Part shown: positions 55,145 through 64,000 of the stretch, piece after piece
How the letters are laid out: each line of letters begins with the position of its first letter
Position numbering within the stretch: position 1 is the stretch's first letter
From: Saccharina japonica
Lineage: Eukaryota > Sar > Phaeophyceae > Laminariales > Laminariaceae
DNA length: 64,000 nt
Direction: 5' to 3'
Assembly (NCBI GenBank): GCA_008828725.1
Contig: MEHQ01000335.1
Location: forward strand, 192,558 to 256,557
Translations under genes and position numbers: made by a program
The notes under the pieces: generated by a model
Databases searched by the model: none
What the model was told of the DNA's origin: nothing
The model's input: the letters and a program-made list of their open reading frames with translations, nothing else

Positions 55145-56890
55145 CTGCAAAAAACAAAAACTGCGGGGAAAAACAAACAAAAAAATAGAAAATGGGGAAC
55201 CCAGTGCTATGTATTATATGTGTGTCTCCGTATGTATGCCCCACGGAACCAACTCATATGTATGGTGCTGTACGTAATAAGGCTGTGCTACTGCCCTGCT
55301 GAAGCACATGGTGGGTGCATGGGTTGGTCGGTGATTAGGTGGTTGGGCAAGTGGGCGGGCGGGTTGTTTCGTGCCTTTTGCATGTGGGTGGCGGTCCTGT
55401 CGTGTTTTTTTGTGCTGCAGTAATAACCGTAACGTATTGTTGTCCGCTATACCGGCGGGCTCTGGCATAGTTCAGCGTACCACGAGTCCTTGTATACTAC
55501 GCACCGCTGTGGTGACTCGCCTTACAGGCTCGGTAATACCCTGATATTCGTGCCCCTGAGACAGCGCAACGTCAACCCCGTTAAAACAAAAATCGTCCAA
55601 AGTATGGCACTCCCGTTTCATACTCCCCGCGGACATTTTGTCGTTTGTTGGTCCCGGAGCCTGCAACAGTTTGCATAGCGCCACTAGTCCTGCGGACCAG
55701 TAGCTGACATGGTGCTGCGTGAACACCTAGGAGACACTAAAAGAAAGGGCCCGGGCGAAAAATCCACACGGTTTGGTCAGAGGGGAGCGCCACACAAGAG
55801 GCTTCGTCTGTCCCGCTCATGTCTTGGCTTTCCAGCGCGACTTAACCTCAGCCCCGCCGTATGCCAAGCTTCCTAAGGAAAACCGACCGTCGAGCGAAAG
55901 CTCCACAGTCTCAGCAGGACATCGCACAGATGACCGGGAAATAACCCGTTTGCAAATCCACTCGCTGTGGCTGGCGTAATCACTGAATCGCCGAACATGT
56001 TTAGCTGTTTTGGCACGAGCAAAAACTGCACCGTTTTTTTCACTTTGATTTACACACAATACTACAGTAGTTTTGCAGTTACAAAGTTGTACTGGTTTTA
56101 GAATGGGATTATGATTCCTTTTAACGGGTCGTTAACATACAGGTTATAGACTGGTGTGACTTATGTGACTTATACTACTGTTTCTAGACTGCTGGGCGGG
56201 GATCAGAAACTGAATTCCAGTTGGTGAGCATCCCCGCTGAAGCCTGGATAAAATTCATGACGAAATCTTCCTTATAATTTTAGACAAGTCAAACGGTGCT
56301 GCGCAGAAGAAGACCAGCCTTGAGCCCCTCCATCCTGCTCAATTCGTGAATCCGTGACTACGCACTGCCTGGGCGCGAAAGCGGTCCAGCCCGACGTCTC
56401 AACGCCACCTCTCTACGCCAGCGACCGCCGACACACGAGGCCACGTCTAGCAGGGCCTCGCCGACGGGTCAAGAGGGATTTGTTTTGAGCTATTGGTCTT
56501 ATTCTTTTGCTGGCACATATGCTCAAGAGCCTGGACCCGTTGATTCACACCGATGCCCACGCGCTATTACTAGGGGTTCGGCATACATATCATTTAAGCT
56601 GCTAATTTACGTCGATCGCCCCATTTAATCCTGCTACATACATATGCTACTGTAAATACCAAACGTTATAGTACCACTTTGTGGGTCTTTTTTCTTCCCG
56701 ACTTTTATTTCGCCAACCAAAGATAAAGGCTGTGCAGCAGCAGTGCCTATGGCCAAAACAACATAGTACTCGTATGTATTCAAAATATGGTACGTATCGT
56801 TTTCGTATACGTACTTAAGTGCGCGTCTTTTGCTTCACCAAATGGTTTCTGGTTTTTGAATATCCAAGCTGTCGCCTGCAGAACTAGGCG
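55145..56890. other. No gene recognised
   Basis: Mixed-composition DNA with short unsupported frames only. I see no repeats shared with the rest of the window, RNA gene or regulatory element here. Confidence 0.4.
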
Positions 56891-56892
56891 TT

Positions 56893-59548
56893 TGTTATGG
56901 CTCAAGAATTCTTGGAATATTATTTGTCTACAGCAGGCCAGGCACGCTTACCGTCGTGCTTAAAAGACCTGCCAGGGCCGTGGGAAACCCCACCAACAAT
57001 ACCACGTTCATAAATACCATTACAGTAGGAAACCCCCCGAAGATTTATGAGACAGGCTAACCCGAAAACTTATGCCCCGCTCGTTCCCCAGCGGGGCTAA
57101 GTAACATCTCACAGCCACTACGATATATATGTATAGTTATGTTTGTGAAATTTTCGCACTTTTCGCAACTTTTCTCTTCGTACGAGCACTTTTCGGCAAA
57201 ACGCTAAGTACCCCGACACAGCAAGCCCGGCCGGACACATTGGTCGAGGTTTGGGCTCGATCCGAGCTCTGTGGCTCGCGTGGCGGGCGCTCGAAGTTTT
57301 TTTTCCCGCGGGAGTGGATAAGCCGATTTCCCGGGCTTTCTGCATGAGGCCGTGTTTCGTACGTACGTGCCAGTAAATAACGATGTTCTATTTTTAGATG
57401 TTGTCTGTTTTTTGCTCTCTCACATGCACACAGGCCAGAAACATGTACCAGATACCAGTAGACAACAGACAACATGCACAGAGCACGGCGTTACAGCGTT
57501 GCCGCCAACACCAGTAGGGAACATCGTGCGTGAGTGGCACATCCATCTGGGCTGTACTGCTGCTGTAGGTAGTTGTTTTATCCAAGGCTGTTGTCCGTAG
57601 TCCGCCACCTGTCTTGCATTCTTTGCTGTTGTGCTGTGTGTTTATGACATATCCAGGGTCACTTTGGACCGAAATGTAAGGGCCGTTTTTATTACGTGTG
57701 AGTACGGCAACTAATATTATATTTCTGATGTTGCGGGTTCTTGCCCCAAGCACACCACCAAACTTTTAGACATCAGATAACATGCAAAGAGAACACAAAC
57801 AGCACGTTGCAACCCCGCCCAGCAGCACAAGCAGCAGCAGGCAACATCACGCGCATGTGGCAGGTCCGCGCTGTACTGCTGTGGATCCAGCAGCAGTAGT
57901 TGCTTTCTCGGAGGCTATGATCCGTCATCGGTCATCTCTATCTCTCTCCTTCTGCTGCGCTGCTGCTGTGCATGTGTATGTGCGGTGCGTCACGCACTCA
58001 CTGCTGTGGACACGCACGCCAGTATAAAAAGTATTTTGACTCTTTGGTAATATGGTCCAATGAGTGCGATGCCCGGTTATTTGTTTGAAGTCGTCAGTTC
58101 AAGACTCTCGTTCATAAGTTTTTCCTTTTTAGTGGGGGATAGAAATTTACTTGCTATTTGTCTGCGGGCCGAAAATGACTTGACCTTGGTATGGGGGGTG
58201 AAAAAGCTCACCGTGCATTGTTATCCCACCCACTGTTCGAAAGATGCCCGAGGTGACGAGACTCGAAATACAGGGCGGACAAAACTACCGCACGCGCTTC
58301 ATGCTGTTTTATTGCTCTGCACTGCTCGTGTGCTGTCTGTGGTGTCTGGGTTACGCACGTACATAATATATACATAAAACAAACCAAAGTGAAAAATAAA
58401 CAAGTCATTTTCGGCCCTGACACAAAAAATAAGCCAATTTCGACCCTCCGCACCAAAACCAGGCCAATTTCGAACCCAAGACAAAAACCAAGTCATGTTT
58501 GATCCCCCCACATAAAACCATGATGATTTCGACCCTAACACTGAAATCGAGTCTATTTCGATCCCCTTCTAGAACCAAGTCAACTGTGGTGCCTCTCCAC
58601 ACAACAAAGACATACAATACATAAACACACTGGCGAACATAATATAATGTTTGGCGGAATCGTTAGGAAAATCTATTAAAAACAAGCAGTCAATAGTAAG
58701 GGTTCCACACTATTTCCAAGTTTTTTTATCCCCAAAAGTGCGCAGGTCATCTGATACAGTTAGTTCTAAAAAATAGTATGCATGTACCCTGCATGTACGG
58801 TAATATGCAGATAATTCATAATCACGTCGTACTATGATGTAATATGCTTGCGTAGGATACAATATCGAATTATGTACGAGTTTGGATTCAATTCGTTCTT
58901 GCGCCACTCCCCTAGGCACGTCCCGGAGGGGAACCTTGTATACCATATGATAACAACATTAAATTAAAGAATGAAACAGCTCGACAATCAGACCGACTTG
59001 TTGCAACCTGTTTCCCCCCCTCTCTTGAGCGGCAGGGCGGGCGGGTGGGATAGTCGATCAATACAAACTTGTCTCGCTGGCCTCTACACGCAGAAGTCAG
59101 CATAAACCCAAACCAGAGGGACCAGCTGTACGAGTGAAGGCAGATCAGCTCTCTCCGTCGTGTCCTTTGTAATATCGTACGAGCTCGCTGCCCTCACTCT
59201 CTTGGGCCGACTGAGACTGGACGCTTCCTGAGTCGAGCTCTCGCGTCGGCCTACTACGCAAATACTATTCCGTTACTCGAATTCAAACCGCCTCACAAAC
59301 GCCAGTTTCCTGCGGAAACCTACAGTTTGTTATAGCTCAAGAATTCTTGGAATATTATTTGTCTACGGAAGGCCAGGCACGCTTACGGTCGTGCTTAAAA
59401 GGCCTGCCAGGGCCGTGGGAACCCCCGCCAACAATACCACGTTAATAAATACCATTACAGTAGGAAACCCCCCGAAGATTAATGAGGCAGGCTAACCCGA
59501 AAACTTATGCCCCGGTCGTTCCCCGGCGGGGCTAAGTAACATCTCACA
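56893..59548 (-). mobile_element. R-S-R terminal unit behind DIRS copy B, interrupted by M
   Basis: R copies at 56893-57113 and 59328-59548 (221 bp each, TGTTATAGCTC...CTCACA on plus, i.e. the complement of the copy A R). S lies at about 58985-59327. M copy 2 (57127-58940) is inserted in the stretch between S and the left R. Without M the unit has the same size and order as 39454-40295. Confidence 0.85.
57127..58940 (+). mobile_element. 1.8-kb dispersed repeat M, copy 2
   Basis: Near-identical to 45182-47022. The site without M exists at 40046-40072: its complement reads CACTACGATATGTATACC, whereas here CACTACGATAT is followed by M and then GTATACCATATG. This shows a precise insertion with at most a few bases (GTATA) duplicated. 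Confidence 0.9.
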
Positions 59549-60279
59549 CCATAAGGTCAGCCTGTCCGTACACATCTCCGGTCCCCTCAAAACACGAAAC
59601 CGGGAATCGCGTCTACCCCGTTTTCGCTAGCGCGGCGGAGACCGAGTCTGCCCCTTCTCCAGCCTCCCGCACACGCGTCATGAACGTGCGTGATTTCCAC
59701 CTGCCCGCGCGTTCGATTTAGAGCTCTGGCGCGCCTTGCGCGGCCAGCTGCGATTGTCTCTCCGATTTTCCCCGAGTGCAACGCGTACTGCGCCGGGTCT
59801 CGACCGCTGCTCCCGATCATGAAGCGCAACGCTGCTACCACTTCCGTCCGGGTGAACGTTTTCCAGCCGGAGAGGGGACAACCTGACCGTCAGGTTGATC
59901 CCCCCGGGAGCGAGGGGTGCACAGCGAGAAGCTCCAGCAAAACTTCGAAAGCGCCCATCGCACCTGCCCCCGCCTCCCCGGCGCTCGCGAGGCGTGTCCG
60001 CGTGATCAGGCATCCCACCCTCTGTTTGGTCCGACTTCGACGCCACGAACCGCACCTGTACCGCGTCCGCGGATGCTCTGTTCCCATTGTGTTAGTATCG
60101 CAATCCAATGAGTAACATTCGCGTTGCTAGTCTCCGGTCTTAATGAAAAAAGGGCTGTTGAGAAAGGGCCATTATTATCGAGCAACTTTTGTCCAAGTGT
60201 TAGTATCGCAATCGAACGAGTATCATTCGCGTTGCTAGTATCCAGTCCTGAAAAACAATAGTACCTTGGGAGTAAAGTA

Positions 60280-60470
60280 AGGAGTGGTGGAGATAAAACA
60301 CTTCGGGTACTTCGTGTACTCGAAGTATTTCGGGTTTCAACACTCCGGGATACTTCGTACTCGGAGTATTTCGGGTATGAACACTTTCGATACTTATTGT
60401 ACTCGGAGTATTCCGGGGTCCGATACTGTGGGTACTCCTTGTACTCGGAGTATGTGGGGCTTCAGTACTG
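60280..60470 (+). repeat. ~45-bp tandem repeats with TACTCGGAGTAT
   Basis: Four diverged units of TTCGGGTACTTCGTGTACTC and GAAGTATTTCGGG. The palindromic word TACTCGGAGTA and relatives recur at 60757-60850. Confidence 0.8.
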
Positions 60471-61087
60471 CTCATAAATTCATTGGTAAAGAGTGGGAGG
60501 GGGGGGGGGGGCGGTGCTGCTGTAGTCGAATGGAGATTGCGGGCGTGTATTTCAGTTTTGGACACGCATAACATGCTGTAGGGATTTTAGGTGTACCTCT
60601 TCGGACTTGTGTATCCTTTCCCTGCTAAGTGTGCGTGTTCTTTAGGATTCTCTGATGGCTCTAGCACTTTTGTGACCACGGGCTGTGATCTTGCGAGATC
60701 AAACTATAGGGATTAGCAACTGAAACGAGTTTAATGTGAAGACAGCAACAACAACATACTCCAAGTACTCCGAGAAGTCAGGCCGCCAGTACTCTAATAC
60801 TCTTAATTAAGTATTCGGAGTACAAAATGTACTCGATGCTCGGAGTATATACTGCAAAATCGGACTGCAAAGGACGATGCTTTAGTTTTGGAGATCGAAA
60901 AATACAAACTAAACGTCGAACCGCAATAGGCCGTTTCCTATGCGGTTCGATTTTTGAGCTTCAGATTATGGCCCGATCGATTTTTCACCGACCCTAGTTC
61001 GAAGATCGAAACAGCAGTCTTTGTGCGAGAAAACACGGATTTGTTGTATCATACGTGCAGATATTTGAGCAAACGGCAATACCAACT

Positions 61088-61660
61088 GCTGTTGTTGTGT
61101 TCTGGCGCCACGAAGAGACGCGCCGAGTGCGCTGTACTTGGCGTAGAACACAAGCGTCCGAAGCCCGAAGCCACGCTGGCTGCCTCTGGTCTGGCGGCGA
61201 AGCGCCGAGTGCGCTCGAGTCGACCGGTCTTGGTACTACGTATTTTGACACAACGAAGCATCCGAGCGTTGACTGGCTGCTATTAATAGCTGTGCTGCTG
61301 CTTGTGCTGCTGCTGCTGCTGCTGCAAAAGTCTACGAGTACGGAGAGGCGCGCGCCGAGTGCGCTTTCCTTCGTCTCTAGGCCCGAGCCCGCGCCAGCCG
61401 ACTGTAGTTTGGCGACGGAGAGACGCACCGATTGTTTGCTGCGCGTCGGGCGCGAAGCAACGTCGCTGTGTCACCATACAACTCATCGATCGTGCTGCTG
61501 CTGCTGCTTGGTCAGATTTTGCACAATCGGACTGCATACGAGGACGGTGCTTTCTTATATACAGACCAGAGGCAGCTCGCGTGGCTTCGGACGCTTGGGT
61601 TCTACGCCCAGTACAGCGCACTCGGCGCGTCTCTTCGCGGCGCCAGACCACAACAACAGC
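61088..61660. repeat. Foldback structure with ~105-bp arms
   Basis: 61088-61195 matches the complement of 61555-61660 (CTGCTGTTGTTGTGTTCTGG, GAGACGCGCCGAGTGCGCTG, AAGCGTCCGAAGCC) at about 90% identity, with a ~360-bp loop containing (GCT)n. It lies inside the 60084-62167 insertion. Confidence 0.85.
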
Positions 61661-64000
61661 AGTTCGTCTTGGCGTGGCATGCACTCATACACGTGGTGGC
61701 GAGGCGTGGCTTGCTTTCATGTCATGCAACCGTCGTGCCAGCGTGCTTGCTTTCATGTCACCACAGCGATCAGGAACCCCCACCCCCTATTCTAAAATAG
61801 TAGCAATAAATGTGGAACTCCCAGTGGTCGCAGTTTTTTCTCAGAGTCTGCCGGAGGGGTGCTCGGCGAGCGTGCTGCTGTGCTCGGCGTGCGCTCACCA
61901 AGATACCGATACTCGGCTGAGGCCCATGGTGTGTGCTTGGCTGTCGAGGCGTGCAAAAACTGTCGCGACGCCGCTGCTGTGCGCCAAGAACGAGCTTTGA
62001 AGATCGAGGGGACAAGGGGGTACCCATGGTGTGGTTTCAGGGGGTCACGTTTCTGTCACGCTGAGTAACTTGAAAACTGGGGCAACTTTTGTCACACCTA
62101 TTATCTCCAAAATCGGGCTTCACTTTTGGGATTATGCTTGCTGAGTCTCCGGTCCAGATTGGTATGGAGAAAAGGCAACCCGGAGCTTCCCTCGAAATAA
62201 CGTAAGGCAGCTGCGTGTCAAGCACAAATTCGGGGTGAGCTTTCCCGTCCGCGTACACACACAAATCAGACGCGCGGCGCAACAGAAAATACGACGCTGC
62301 CAGCCCCGACCACGTGACGCATCCCCCGTGTACCATACTGGAAACTACATGCTTCCCTTGCGATAAAAGGGCCCCGGTCGACGGCAGCCTGACCTGTGCT
62401 TTCTTCTGTGACATTCCGTGAGCTCGATCGATACCCTTTCCCACGGCGACAATCATGCAATGTGAGGTTGGAAGTTCCTAGCCTGCGTACAATTTGTGGG
62501 AAAAATGATTGCGGCAAGAGACCCCCTTACGGTCGACCTATGATTGTTGTGCACGTAACAGCGACTTGTAAGGTTTGGATTGATGGGGATGTACTGCAAC
62601 CACGCCTCCTTTCCCTGCGCTGCCCTCTCTGCCACCCACGTGTTCCACTTCGCCAAATAGAGCTTTTGGGAACTCTTCCCCACTAAGGCGAGCGCGAGCG
62701 TCTCCACCAGACGCGCCGCCGCGCCCGTGTCGCGCGGCGCGTTGGGCCCTGTTTCTACATGGGCCGGTACCACGCGATTGGGAGGGAAAGGGGATAACGC
62801 GGTGGCGGGGGCAGTGCGTACTGGGTAAAGCCCAAGCAAGCTAGTCAGGCATGGTCTCCGTCATTGGCCATGACACGCCACAGGCTGTCGTCATGTCGGG
62901 TCTGCAGGTTCATGGTTTGGAGCACAATGTCAAATATCTTATTTCCCCGAGGACCGGTAGGCTGTTCCACCCAGGCATGGCTGTTAGTCAGGTCCCGGAT
63001 TCTTTCTGCTATTTCGGTGGGGGGGCAACGCGGTATGCCGTCTGCCAGGGCGTTCTGGACCACCGGTATGTGCTTTGCATCGTTGCTCCAACCCCCCTTG
63101 ATTTCAAGACGGCTGAGCATTCTCATGAGTGGGCATGATCGCTTGTCCCTAGCCCCGCCGCGGCGATTGACCTACGTTACGGCAGCCACATTATCGCCGC
63201 GCGTTGCGATGGAATCTCCTACCGTCTCTGGCATGTCACCTCTCCATTCCAGCATTACCCAGGCGATCACTACCATCCCTAAAAGCTCTAGCAGATTGAT
63301 TGCGATGGAGCACGTTTCGCGTCGCTCGGCCTTCTGTTTTAGCTCCTGCGTCGGCTCGGGCGGTAGGTCGTATCTCCAGTACATCCGGTGTTCGAGACAG
63401 TACCCCCTACCGCTTCGAGACTGGCGTCGGATCGATAGTGTCGTTTGGCCGGGCGTCTTAGCGCTGTAACAGGGGGCCAAAATTGCTTCTCCTGATTGGA
63501 GAAGTTTCTGACTGATGGCCCACTTCCAGAAACTGAGGTCGGCGTGGAACTCACTTCCGAGGGGCGCTACGTTCTGGTTTCTGGGGTGCCGCTCGTCGTG
63601 GAGACCTGTGAGTCTCAACAGCGTCTACACGAAATATCTGCCGGCGCACACTACATATGTGAGATTCCACAGCTTACCTGCCATACTGAGAACGTCCCTT
63701 GCTCTGGCGCTGCGCCTTCTCGAGGGCCACTGGTCGTGGCGGAAGTTAACGATGGCTACGATTTTTTAACGTGTCAGCGAGATTCTCATAGTGTGCGAAT
63801 TGATGGTGAAACCTAGAGCGTCGATTGTGGTATCTCAGTCAGTGCTATTTTTTTGGCGCTAAGATGGGCATGACGCCGATCTTGCCCGGCCCGAATAATC
63901 GTACGTGGTCCGAGGCTAGCGAGGCCGACGCGGTTAACGCCGTCGTGTCGTGGTCTGAACGTGGAACCCTCATCAATAGATAGTCATCCACATACACCGT

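Larger units (their letters stand above)
60084..62167. mobile_element. 2.1-kb element inserted into DIRS copy B
   Basis: The DIRS recombinase text is interrupted between GGATGCTCTGTTC on the left and AAAGGCAACCCGGAG on the right. In copy A these are adjacent (38895-38935). The interior is unrelated to DIRS. Left and right edges share diverged direct words (GCAACTTTTGTC, TTGCT.AGTCTCCGGTC), compatible with old terminal repeats of ~75-100 bp. A tandem ~105-bp duplication lies at the left edge (GTGTTAGTATCGCAATC at 60089 and 60198). No protein is recognised. Confidence 0.7.
59549..64000 (-). mobile_element. DIRS-like retroelement, copy B, truncated by the window edge
   Basis: On the minus strand from 64000 downward: a YVDD box at the right edge; the region matching copy A's GSEFHADLSFWKWAISQKLL; RNase H part with LELLGMVVIAWVMLEWRGDM and RDLTNSHAWVEQP; then recombinase-like text (LYLAKWNTWVAERAAQGKEAWL in two blocks, VRFVASKSDQTEGG, SGRDPAQYALHSGKIG). 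Copy B is broken and split by the 60084-62167 insertion. It ends at 59549 next to R with the same junction word (GTCCGTACACATCTCCGG) as copy A. Confidence 0.85.

Overview
This window is eukaryotic, repeat-dominated DNA. I could not confirm one ordinary host gene, rRNA gene, canonical tRNA gene or CRISPR array. What is present is several generations of retrotransposons, SINE-like copies, inverted-repeat (MITE-like) elements, minisatellites and (TAG)n/(CTG)n/(GGA)n microsatellites, many nested in each other. Vertebrate-type TTAGGG telomere repeats (interstitial here), DIRS-like tyrosine-recombinase retroelements, copia elements with poly-Gln/Pro linkers and the lack of bacterial operon structure suggest a protist or alga. 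A red or brown seaweed is my guess, not a demonstration.

Layout. 1-3.5 kb: remnant of a Ty1/copia element on the minus strand (reverse transcriptase at the left edge, Pro/Gln-rich linker, Gag). 3.6-13.4 kb: an ~88-bp minisatellite invaded by a repeat of about 375 bp, a 5-kb LTR element (5249-10232, minus strand, itself hit by tRNA-derived SINEs) and a broken DIRS-like copy. 14.5-21 kb: a Ty3/gypsy-type element whose single 2066-codon frame begins with a NADAR (YbiA-like) domain where Gag would be expected and ends with a chromodomain and a Tudor-like segment. This is the most striking item in the window. 21-36 kb: mostly non-coding, with foldback and Harbinger-like MITEs, diverged tandem duplications, a GC-rich patch and a 25-26-bp satellite.

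36-43 kb: DIRS-like copy A followed by an R-S-R terminal arrangement, then a foldback element carrying telomeric repeats and a field of GGAAGCTTCC palindromes. 43-50 kb: an array of a dispersed repeat (P) carrying (TAG)n, split by a 5.2-kb LTR element (44395-49606) with Gag-like frames only, which itself holds a 1.84-kb repeat (M). 50-56 kb: direct repeats, short inverted-repeat units and one more P copy. 56.9-64 kb: DIRS-like copy B on the minus strand, with the same R-S-R order as copy A. A second, nearly identical M copy sits inside its R-S-R part and a 2.1-kb element interrupts its body. It runs off the right edge.

The parts do not form a pathway. They record successive insertions: minisatellite and P arrays are oldest, LTR/DIRS copies next, and M elements are recent because the two copies are nearly identical and an empty site is visible. 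The NADAR-gypsy frame is intact and so is probably also young or under selection.
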